A DNA stretch of 12,337 nucleotides from CAYZXL01 sp964482435 (GTDB lineage: Bacteria > Auribacterota > JABMQX01). The notes under the pieces were generated by a model. The model was not told the DNA's origin, made no database searches, and saw nothing but the letters and a program-made list of their open reading frames with translations. A program made the position numbers and the translations under genes. The DNA lies in the NCBI GenBank assembly GCA_964482435.1, contig CAYZXL010000098.1, positions 1 to 12,337 on the forward strand, read 5' to 3'. This document shows, in pieces, positions 1 through 5,361 of this stretch (positions within the stretch are counted from its first letter, which is position 1; each line of letters starts with the position of its first letter).

Positions 1-254
1 CACTAACCCCTCTGATACCAATGCATTAAGTACGCATCAGTGAGGTGAACTTCCGTTAGACAAGTGAAGGATGCCAGGTTTTGCAGGCAGGATTCTCGAC
101 GAGAAGAATAGAAGAGGGCGGCTCTGCACGAGGGGGAAAGAAGCAGAAGAACGTTTTTGCTCTCCTGCCAGCGTCAGGAGGACTCCAAGATAGCCCACCG
201 ACCGGAGTTGCATTCCCCTTGTGGATGGAATGGGGATAACCCCGGTCGAAATGC
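1..254. other. non-coding stretch, no gene seen
   Basis: No open frame here looks like a protein; the frames present have no ribosome binding site and unnatural composition. The only structure noted is a small palindrome at 93-105 (TTCTCG-A-CGAGAA) and a 6-bp stem CTCCTG/CAGGAG near 162-180 without a following T tract. The stretch is probably intergenic DNA or the edge of a gene outside the window. Confidence 0.4.
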
Positions 255-271
255 AAAGCCGCCCTCGGCGG
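255..271 (-). terminator. possible terminator of the small Cys/Lys gene
   Basis: A 5-bp GC stem (CCGCC-CTC-GGCGG, 259-271) lies 14 bases past the stop of the 28-residue gene. On the minus strand it is followed by CTTTGCATTT, a weak, interrupted T tract. Position fits a terminator, but the tail is poor, so this is tentative. Confidence 0.25.
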
Positions 272-284
272 AGGACGAAACGCC

Positions 285-371
285 CTACTTCTTTTTCGGG
301 GCCTTGGGCTTCTTAACCGGCTTCTTGACGGTCGCTTTCTTTGTTGACCGGCATCCGCACGTGTTACACAT
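285..371 (-). CDS. 28-residue Cys-rich, Lys-tailed small protein
   Basis: This short frame starts at ATG (369-371, minus) and stops at TAG (285-287). The product opens with MCNTCGC, a C-x2-C-x-C cluster (Cys2, Cys5, Cys7), and the rest is a Lys/Pro/Ala tail (KKATVKKPVKKPKAPKKK). An AAAGGAG Shine-Dalgarno (380-386) sits 8 bases before the ATG. A sigma70-like promoter (414-443) lies just upstream, so promoter, ribosome site, start and stop all agree. I do not recognise a named family. The Cys triad could bind zinc or an Fe-S/copper ion, and the basic tail resembles histone-H1-like tails and could contact nucleic acid; both are inference. The next gene on the minus strand, nnr, ends at 950, so this is a separate unit. 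Such genes are usually missed by length cut-offs. Confidence 0.7.
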   Translation of the reverse strand: MCNTCGCRSTKKATVKKPVKKPKAPKKK

Positions 372-413
372 AATTCCTTCTCCTTTCGTCAGGTCCGCGT
401 CTCTGTAGCCGCA

Positions 414-443
414 AATATACCCCGATGGCAGGAAAAAAGTCAA
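414..443 (-). promoter_or_regulatory. sigma70-like promoter of the small Cys/Lys gene
   Basis: On the minus strand, -35 TTGACT (438-443) and -10 TATATT (414-419) are separated by 18 bases. The predicted start near 407 leaves a leader of about 36 bases containing the AAAGGAG site. Hexamers are 5/6 matches to consensus each. A second promoter at 8232-8259 has nearly the same hexamers. Confidence 0.6.
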
Positions 444-607
444 GTGCAGATTGCGTTTTTCTGTAACCGCTCACTTTTGGGCGGCAGAGGGCCTCGCTTT
501 GGACGCGGAAGGAATGAACCGCAGTCCCTCATGAGCTTCGCTCACCCGGAGACCATGAAAATCGGGTGTGCGTTGGGCCAATTGTCCGTGCAGGTTCGGA
601 TTCTGTC

Positions 608-638
608 TTCTCTCGCCAAGACGCCAAGGCCGCCAAGG
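608..638 (+). repeat. hairpin half-copy (right-arm type)
   Basis: The sequence TCTCGCCAAGACGCCAAGG followed by another CGCCAAGG consists of three CGCCAAG-like submotifs. It matches the right arm of the GxxExxY hairpins (CTTCTCGCAAAGGCGCAAAG) with A/C changes in each submotif. Its inverted partner is at 853-875, so the pair bounds about 215 bases of non-coding DNA. Confidence 0.6.
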
Positions 639-792
639 TTCCCGGCCGACGATGGAGGGGTCTTCCTGTAGAGGCAGCGTGCTTTTCTGTCCGCTGTGTG
701 CCTGCTCAATCCTTACATCAGATGTCGCCCGGTGTGTGGTGGGATTCTCCTGTACATTCTCGTTCTTCTTCTCATTCTTCTTCTGTGCGCAA

Positions 793-833
793 GTTTGCGG
801 GCCCGGCTCGCAGTTTTGCGGGCCCTGGCCGCA
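793..833. repeat. imperfect tandem repeat, 20/21 bp x 2
   Basis: Two adjacent copies: GTTTGCGGGCCCGGCTCGCA (793-812) and a 21-base copy (813-833) that differs by an extra T, a T insertion after GGGCCC and small changes. It lies inside the segment bounded by the hairpin half-copies. Function unknown. Confidence 0.55.
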
Positions 834-852
834 ATTTCCCGCGTTCTCGCGT

Positions 853-875
853 CTTTGCGTCTTTGCGAGAAAGAG
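853..875 (+). repeat. hairpin half-copy (left-arm type)
   Basis: CTTTGCGTCTTTGCGAGAAA is the left-arm type of the GxxExxY hairpin family (compare CTTAGCGTCTTGGCGAGAG at 4772-4790). Its reverse complement aligns to 608-629 at about 16 of 19 positions, so the two halves form long terminal inverted repeats. Confidence 0.6.
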
Positions 876-949
876 TTCCTGTTCGAATGGTGAGCGCGTA
901 GCGCTTGTTTTCGGGCGAGAGGAAGCAGAGTTGCCAGACGAAAGACAAT

Positions 950-2515
950 CTATCCGCCCCGTGGCGCGCAGCGAATTCGCTCGAAAGCCCCCGGAAGAAG
1001 GTCCGTCACGTCGGAAGCGATGAGGCTCAACTGCCCTTTCTCCTCGACGCCCATCTCTCCGGCGAGGCCGTGGACGAACGTTCCCAGCTTCGCAGCGTCA
1101 ATCGGTTTCAGCCCCTGCCCGACGAGAGACCCCACGACTCCACTCAGCACATCGCCCATGCCGCCGGTCGCCATCCCCGCATCCCCCGCTATGTTGATGT
1201 ACAGCGAGCCGTCAGTGTCGGCGACGACCGTTTCCGCGCTCTTCAGGATAACAATCACGCCATTCTGCCTTGCGAAATCCGCCGCCACCTCCCAGGAATT
1301 CTCGGTGATGTGCTGGGCTTCGAAGCCGGCGAGCCTCGACATTTCTCCCGGATGGGGCGTTACGATCACCGGTGCGGGATAGCGCCGAAGCAGCTCAGTT
1401 TTCCCCTGGAGGCAGTTCAGCCCGTCCGCGTCAATCAGGAGAGGAACCTTTGCCTGCTTGAGAATTTCCTCGACGAGCCGTGCGGTTTCCGGATGTGTGG
1501 AAAGACCTGGACCGATGACGGCGTTCGTGCACCGGGAAAGTTGCTCCAGAATTTTCGGAACAGCGGAAAACGCGACGGTTCCCTCCGGCGTCTCGTCGAG
1601 GGGAACTGTCATTGGCTCGGTCAGTTTCACCTCAAGAATCGGGTTGAGGCTTGCAGGAATCCCGAGGAACACAAGCCCCGACCCTCCACGCATCGCCGAG
1701 GAACAAACCATCGCAGCCGCTCCCGTGAACCCGCGTGACCCCGCAAGGACAAAAACTCGCCCGTAGTCGCCCTTGTGCGTTATCCTTTTCCGCCGTGGAA
1801 TGAGAGCAGACGTCTCCGTTTCAGTGAGGAGGTCGGCGGGGCTTGGTGCTTCCTGAATCACCTGCGACGGAATCCCGATGTCCACGATTTCGAGCTTGCC
1901 GATGAAGTTCAGGGCATCTGCTCGGAGGAGACCAACCTTAGGCAGCCCCATGGTGACCGTTACGTCGGCGCTGACGCACGGCCCCTCGTGCACGCCGGTA
2001 TCGCCGTTTATCCCCGACGGGATGTCAATCGCCACAACCTTTTTGGCACGCCCGAAAGCCTGGTTAATCAACTCAATCGCCTCGGCATAAAGCCCCTGAG
2101 CCGCTCCCTTCATCCCCGTGCCGAAAATGCCGTCCACCACGACGGAAAATCCCTCGCCGGAGACCCTCGACAAGTCCTTCGCCTCGTGAGCAACGACTAT
2201 TTCCGCCTCAGTCTCCTTGAGCCTGGCGAAATTCGTGGCCGCATCCCCCCTAAGCTCCGATTCTTGACCCAGCAAAACGGTCAGATTTGGAATTGCCGCC
2301 TGCTGTAGACGTCTCCCAACCACGAAAGCATCGCCGCCGTTGTTCCCCTTTCCGGCGAACAGAAGCACTCCGCGTTCGCGGCCCGCCAGCGTTCTCATCA
2401 CAGCGCGGAATACGCCCTCGCCCGCTCTTTCCATGAGCTTTTCGCCGGGGACGCCAAACTCCTCGGTTGTCCGCCGGTCAATTTGTGCCATTTGGGTGGC
2501 AGTAACGATTTTCAT
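950..2515 (-). CDS. nnr: bifunctional NAD(P)H-hydrate epimerase / dehydratase
   Basis: This is a cytosolic metabolite-repair enzyme that reconverts damaged hydrated NAD(P)H to NAD(P)H. The N-terminal domain epimerises R- and S-NAD(P)HX; the C-terminal domain dehydrates S-NAD(P)HX using ADP or ATP. From the chosen start it has 521 residues, normal for the fusion form. N domain (about 1-220): GKGNNGGD at 55-62, VDGIFGTG at 127-134, DIPSGINGD at 164-172. C domain (about 235-515): HKGDYGRVFVLAGS at 247-260, IGPGLS 334-339, DADGLN 362-367, TPHPGEM 386-392, and GMATGGMGDVLSG 447-459 with the catalytic Asp455. The frame is open upstream to 2977, but that part reads through hairpin repeats. The ATG at 2513-2515 matches the family N-terminus (MKIVTATQMAQID) and has a GGAG 7 bases before it. 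It is divergent from ahbC across 556 bases. Confidence 0.95.
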   Translation of the reverse strand: MKIVTATQMAQIDRRTTEEFGVPGEKLMERAGEGVFRAVMRTLAGRERGVLLFAGKGNNGGDAFVVGRRLQQAAIPNLTVLLGQESELRGDAATNFARLKETEAEIVVAHEAKDLSRVSGEGFSVVVDGIFGTGMKGAAQGLYAEAIELINQAFGRAKKVVAIDIPSGINGDTGVHEGPCVSADVTVTMGLPKVGLLRADALNFIGKLEIVDIGIPSQVIQEAPSPADLLTETETSALIPRRKRITHKGDYGRVFVLAGSRGFTGAAAMVCSSAMRGGSGLVFLGIPASLNPILEVKLTEPMTVPLDETPEGTVAFSAVPKILEQLSRCTNAVIGPGLSTHPETARLVEEILKQAKVPLLIDADGLNCLQGKTELLRRYPAPVIVTPHPGEMSRLAGFEAQHITENSWEVAADFARQNGVIVILKSAETVVADTDGSLYINIAGDAGMATGGMGDVLSGVVGSLVGQGLKPIDAAKLGTFVHGLAGEMGVEEKGQLSLIASDVTDLLPGAFERIRCAPRGG

Positions 2516-3071
2516 CCTCGCACTCCGACCCTCCGTCAAAAGAGTACACAAGACCAACCTTCCCTGCAATCGGATTCTCCGCGTCCGGCTGTGTTTTAGG
2601 GGCACTGGCGCCGTCCGGTACTGGTACGGCTCGGCGAGGAGGTTATCCCCGATAACCAGCCCTGACCAAAGGCCCGCTGCCGGCTTCCAGCCGGCACCAT
2701 CCTCAGCCCCCTGCTTCAACTGGGGGGCAGGCAACGCTCCTCCCGTCGTCGCAGCCCGCTTCAGCGGGGCTTCTCGCAAAAGGGCTTCAGCCGGATTCCA
2801 ACACCAAACTATAGCCACACCCGGATTCTCCGCCCGTTCCAGGACTTTCGTGATCGTCACAATCCTGAGACTCGTGAAACCTCGGCGACTGTTATTCGTA
2901 GCCCTCCCATTGTCCCCATTGGAAACCCGGCGCCGATTTCGCATAATTGTCTCAAGCGTAAGCGCCAATCCGGGCACAATCGCTTTTCAGGCACTGACCG
3001 CGACTTCGGCGACGTTATACGCATGGAAACGGCAAGGCTCATTTTAGTTCGATGATAATCGAGAAAATGCG
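2516..3071. other. divergent intergenic region between nnr and ahbC
   Basis: This 556-base gap holds no supported gene. Its nnr-proximal half carries the hairpin array at 2641-2790. The ahbC-proximal part (2800-3071) shows no clear repeat and no strong promoter hexamers. Promoters of both genes should lie here, but I could not place either with confidence. Confidence 0.5.
2641..2790. repeat. array of four short hairpins with a shared core
   Basis: Four palindromes in 131 bases: GGTTATC-CCC-GATAACC (2641-2657), TGCCGGCT-TCC-AGCCGGCA (2678-2696, perfect 8-bp stem), GCCCCC...GGGGGC around TGCTTCAACTG (2706-2728), and AGCCCGCTTCAGCGGGGCT (2753-2771). The last three share a central GCTTC(A/C)A/GC core, and a partial fourth core (GGGCTTCAGCCGG) follows at 2782-2794. 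CTTCTCGCAAA at 2770-2780 equals the first 11 bases of the GxxExxY hairpin right arm. They resemble dispersed intergenic REP-like palindromes; no T tract suggests a terminator. Confidence 0.65.
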
Positions 3072-4277
3072 ATGATCAACGTCTCGGCGCTCTATTGTGG
3101 AAGGCTCGCAACGGGCGACGTTCTCCGGTATGGAAGGGAGTCCGCGAAAAGCCCGCCCGACCTTCTTCGGTTCACGGCCGACAAGAAGCCGGTGGTCGTC
3201 TGGAACATCACCCGGAGGTGTAATTTGAGGTGCATCCACTGCTATTCCGACTCCGAGGATAAGGAGTATCCGGGCGAGCTTTCCGAGGGCGAAGGGATAA
3301 AGCTGATTGAAGACCTCGCGGAATTCGGCGCGCCGGTTCTTCTTTTCTCCGGGGGCGAGCCGCTGCTCCATCCCTCGATATATCGGTTCGCTCACCTCGC
3401 GGCCTCGAAGGGAATTCGGGCAGTTATCTCGACCAATGGGACGCTTCTCAGCGAAGAAGTTGTCGAGAGGCTTATAGATGCTGGGGTCTCCTACGTCGGA
3501 GTCAGCATTGACGGCCTGGAGCGAACAAACGATGCCTTCCGACGGCAAAAAGGGGCGTTTCAGGCGTCGCTGGAGGGAATCAGAAACTGCATTGCGGCCG
3601 GCGTCAAGGCGGGCCTGCGGCTGACGCTGACAAAGCGAAATCTCCAAGACCTCGGGGGCATCTTTCAACTCGTTGAGAAAGAGGACATCCCGCGGGTCTG
3701 TTTTTATCACCTGGTCTATTCAGGACGCGGGGGCAGACTCAGGGACGAGGACGCCTCTCACGACGAGACCCGCCGTTCCGTGGACATGATAATTGACTGG
3801 GCAATGTCGTGCCATCGGCGCGGGCTGGAAAAAGACGTTTTGACCGTGGACAACCATGCCGACGGCGTTTACTTGTATCTCCGGATGCTGAGAGAAGGAC
3901 GACCCGAAGCTGAGCAGGTGCGCGAGCTTCTTCTCTGGAACGGAGGAAACAGTTCCGGAATCGGCATCGCCAATATTGACAACCAGGGGAACGTCCATCC
4001 CGACCAGTTCTGGCAGGATTACTCCTTTGGGAACGTCCACCAGAGGAAGTTCGGAGACATCTGGTCTGACACGAGCGATCCCCTCGTGGCTAAGCTGAGA
4101 AACCGGAAGCCTTTCCTCAAGGGCAAATGCGGAAGGTGCCGCTGGGTTGATATGTGCAATGGCAACTTCCGCGCACGAGCTATCGCAGTGTACGAGGATG
4201 TCTGGATGGAGGACCCCGCTTGTTATCTCACTGAGGACGAAATCGGGATTAGGGTTCCTCCTGCTGGTTCCGGATAG
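3072..4277 (+). CDS. ahbC: AhbC, 12,18-didecarboxysiroheme deacetylase (radical SAM)
   Basis: In the siroheme-dependent heme pathway AhbC removes the two acetate side chains of 12,18-didecarboxysiroheme to give Fe-coproporphyrin III, which AhbD then turns into heme b. The 401-residue protein has the SAM 4Fe-4S motif C50-x3-C54-x2-C57, the family-like opening (SALYCG...DVLRYG; PVVVWNITRRCNLRCIHCY), SGGEP near 96-100, a DNHADG segment in the C-terminal half, and C-terminal Cys353, Cys356, Cys362 and Cys384 that would hold a second cluster. The DNHADG...NSSGIGI...DQFW pattern separates it from AhbD and favours AhbC over NirJ of heme d1 synthesis, which is its closest relative and the main alternative. 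The ATG at 3072 has only a weak GAG 8 bases upstream. No other ahb gene is in view; the hairpin cassette begins 14 bases after the stop. Confidence 0.85.
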   Translation: MINVSALYCGRLATGDVLRYGRESAKSPPDLLRFTADKKPVVVWNITRRCNLRCIHCYSDSEDKEYPGELSEGEGIKLIEDLAEFGAPVLLFSGGEPLLHPSIYRFAHLAASKGIRAVISTNGTLLSEEVVERLIDAGVSYVGVSIDGLERTNDAFRRQKGAFQASLEGIRNCIAAGVKAGLRLTLTKRNLQDLGGIFQLVEKEDIPRVCFYHLVYSGRGGRLRDEDASHDETRRSVDMIIDWAMSCHRRGLEKDVLTVDNHADGVYLYLRMLREGRPEAEQVRELLLWNGGNSSGIGIANIDNQGNVHPDQFWQDYSFGNVHQRKFGDIWSDTSDPLVAKLRNRKPFLKGKCGRCRWVDMCNGNFRARAIAVYEDVWMEDPACYLTEDEIGIRVPPAGSG

Positions 4278-4291
4278 AGAAGATGCTTGGC

Positions 4292-4350
4292 ATCTTTGCG
4301 TCTTAGCGAGAGAAGCGGGAGGGAGAGGACTTCTCGCAAAGGCGCAAAGA
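4292..4350 (+). repeat. hairpin H0, upstream of GxxExxY copy 1
   Basis: Left arm 4292-4311 (TCTTTGCGTCTTAGCGAGA) pairs with right arm 4329-4350 (CTTCTCGCAAAGGCGCAAAG plus A). About 18 of 20 positions are complementary, one of the others being a possible G-T pair, across a purine-rich loop of about 17 bases. Each arm is built from a repeated 8-base submotif, CTTNGCGN left and CGCAAAGG right. The left arm differs from H1 and H2, so H0 is the older, outer copy. Confidence 0.75.
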
Positions 4351-4369
4351 CCCGAAGAAGGAGCCGAAG

Positions 4370-4759
4370 ATGACCGAGAACGAGATAGGGAAAATCGTCA
4401 TAGACGCCGCGGTGCTCGTGCACCGCGAGCTTGGCCCCGGGTTGCTCGAAACGGTTTACGACGCGGTCCTGACACGGGAACTCGCCGAGAGAGGGTTAAG
4501 TGTCGAGCGCCAAGTTCCCGTTGCGGTCGAACATCGCGGAATGAGGTTCGAGGAAGGTTTTCGGGCAGACATCATCGTGGAAGGCAAGGTGATCCTGGAG
4601 CTGAAATCGGTCGAGAGCGTCACCGACGCTCACAAGAAGCAACTGGTCACATACCTGCGGCTGACTGGACTGAAGCTGGGATTTCTGCTGAACTTCGGCG
4701 CAGCGCTGATGAAGCACGGCATTACCCGAATCGTCAACCGCCTTGACGATGACTTATGA
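4370..4759 (+). CDS. GxxExxY family protein, copy 1 (PD-(D/E)XK-like)
   Basis: This 129-residue protein belongs to the GxxExxY family, a predicted member of the PD-(D/E)XK nuclease superfamily with no established biological role. The naming motif is G24-L-L-E27-T-V-Y30. The nuclease-like core is Asp67 (ADIIV), then Glu77-L-Lys79 (VILELK), giving D-x9-E-x-K, followed by KKQLVTYLRLTG (89-100), the usual helix after the active site. Length is typical and no residue of the core is missing, so it could be active. AAGGAG (4358-4363) stands 6 bases before the ATG. The gene is enclosed by hairpins H0 and H1 and is repeated exactly at 4848. Function as a DNA or RNA nuclease, and any role in moving the cassette, are inference. 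Confidence 0.88.
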   Translation: MTENEIGKIVIDAAVLVHRELGPGLLETVYDAVLTRELAERGLSVERQVPVAVEHRGMRFEEGFRADIIVEGKVILELKSVESVTDAHKKQLVTYLRLTGLKLGFLLNFGAALMKHGITRIVNRLDDDL

Positions 4760-4761
4760 AA

Positions 4762-4828
4762 CCTTGGCGTTCTTAGCGTCTTGGCGAGAGAACGGGGACG
4801 GAGAGGACTTCTCGCAAAGGCGCAAAGG
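4762..4828 (+). repeat. hairpin H1, between the two GxxExxY copies
   Basis: Left arm CTTAGCGTCTTGGCGAGAG (4772-4790), preceded by an extra CCTTGGCG submotif, and right arm CTTCTCGCAAAGGCGCAAAG (4808-4827) form an imperfect palindrome of about 20 bp (15 exact matches) around a 17-base loop. It begins two bases after the TGA of copy 1. The whole hairpin is open in one reading frame. Confidence 0.75.
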
Positions 4829-4847
4829 CCCGAAGAAGGAGCCGAAG

Positions 4848-5237
4848 ATGACCGAGAACGAGATAGGGAAAATCGTCATAGACGCCGCGGTGCTCGTGCA
4901 CCGCGAGCTTGGCCCCGGGTTGCTCGAAACGGTTTACGACGCGGTCCTGACACGGGAACTCGCCGAGAGAGGGTTAAGTGTCGAGCGCCAAGTTCCCGTT
5001 GCGGTCGAACATCGCGGAATGAGGTTCGAGGAAGGTTTTCGGGCAGACATCATCGTGGAAGGCAAGGTGATCCTGGAGCTGAAATCGGTCGAGAGCGTCA
5101 CCGACGCTCACAAGAAGCAACTGGTCACATACCTGCGGCTGACTGGACTGAAGCTGGGATTTCTGCTGAACTTCGGCGCAGCGCTGATGAAGCACGGCAT
5201 TACCCGAATCGTCAACCGCCTTGACGATGACTTATGA
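4848..5237 (+). CDS. GxxExxY family protein, copy 2 (identical to copy 1)
   Basis: The protein is identical in all 129 residues to copy 1, with the same GLLETVY motif and D67/E77/K79 core. The AAGGAG (4836-4841) again sits 6 bases before the ATG at 4848. The frame remains open upstream to an ATG at 4743, which overlaps the end of copy 1 and would add 35 residues encoded by the hairpin. I chose the internal start because it has the ribosome site, matches copy 1, and the extra residues are repeat sequence. Being 478 bases apart, the copies are in different frames. The downstream hairpin H2 leads into the leader of the GH38-like gene. Confidence 0.88.
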   Translation: MTENEIGKIVIDAAVLVHRELGPGLLETVYDAVLTRELAERGLSVERQVPVAVEHRGMRFEEGFRADIIVEGKVILELKSVESVTDAHKKQLVTYLRLTGLKLGFLLNFGAALMKHGITRIVNRLDDDL

Positions 5238-5239
5238 AA

Positions 5240-5306
5240 CCTTGGCGTTCTTAGCGTCTTGGCGAGAGAACGGGGACGGAGAGGACTTCTCGCAAAGGCG
5301 CAAAGG
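5240..5306 (+). repeat. hairpin H2, after GxxExxY copy 2
   Basis: Identical to H1: left arm at 5250-5268, right arm at 5286-5305. It ends 55 bases before the ATG of the GH38-like gene, so it forms part of that gene's upstream region and leaves little room for an independent promoter. Confidence 0.75.
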
Positions 5307-5361
5307 ACCGCTCAAATGGCACAAACAACACGTTTGGCGAAACCTACACCTTGAGGCGAAA

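Larger units (their letters stand above)
444..949. other. intergenic, repeat-bearing; no gene supported
   Basis: Several overlapping plus-strand frames are open here, but none has a convincing start or natural composition, and they lie over repeats. What is visible: two inverted half-copies of the GxxExxY-associated hairpin (608-638 and 853-875), a pyrimidine tract of TTCTTCTTCT copies near 755-787, and a 20/21-bp imperfect tandem repeat (793-833). A 6-bp stem CACCCG/CGGGTG lies at about 544-569. Confidence 0.5.
4351..4828 (+). repeat. 478-bp direct tandem repeat, unit 1
   Basis: The unit runs from just after H0 through the GxxExxY gene to the end of hairpin H1. Read base by base it is identical to 4829-5306. 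The position before it (A4350) differs from the equivalent G4828, and the 28 bases before that (4322-4349) again match the unit end, so hairpin right arms flank every unit. Confidence 0.95.
4292..5306 (+). mobile_element. putative hairpin-bounded GxxExxY cassette array
   Basis: The order is hairpin H0, GxxExxY gene, hairpin H1, identical GxxExxY gene, hairpin H2, lying between ahbC and the GH38-like gene. No transposase or classic insertion-sequence ends are seen. The case for mobility rests on the palindromic ends on both sides of each gene, a putative nuclease as cargo, the fresh duplication, and related inverted arms elsewhere in the window (608-638/853-875). Mobility itself is inference; unequal crossing-over between flanking hairpins would explain the tandem copies without transposition. 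Confidence 0.45.
4829..5306 (+). repeat. 478-bp direct tandem repeat, unit 2
   Basis: Exact copy of 4351-4828 including the gene and terminal hairpin. Identity stops abruptly at 5306/5307, where the sequence becomes ACCGCTC instead of CCCGAAG. Complete identity over synonymous and non-coding sites means the duplication is very recent, maintained by gene conversion, or an assembly product. Confidence 0.95.

Noticed and set aside
580..620. tRNA 3'-end-like sequence (GCAGGTTCGGATTCTGTC then TTCTCTCGCCA)
   Set aside because: It looks like a T arm and acceptor end, but the T stem needs a wobble pair at the base next to the loop, no matching 5' acceptor, D arm or anticodon loop with T33 is found upstream, and TCTCGCCA belongs to the hairpin half-copy.
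2541..2569. possible nnr promoter TTGCAG-17-TACTCT on the minus strand
   Set aside because: Spacing is right, but each hexamer matches consensus at only three of six positions.
2516..2977. 154-residue N-terminal extension of nnr in the open frame
   Set aside because: The extension is read through the hairpin array, and the ATG at 2515 has a ribosome site and the normal family N-terminus.
4781..5224. 147-residue Arg-rich plus-strand frame
   Set aside because: It is an alternate frame of GxxExxY copy 2 and occurs identically over copy 1; composition is typical of a shadow frame.
4292..5306. CRISPR array
   Set aside because: The repeats are three palindromes separated by 478 bases with a protein gene between, not short regular repeats with unique spacers.
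5221..5361. 47-residue N-terminal extension of the GH38-like protein
   Set aside because: It is hairpin repeat sequence shared with the copy 2 upstream region, and it would place the signal peptide internally. ATG 5362 has GAGG at 5 bases. Noted only as a curiosity in the findings.
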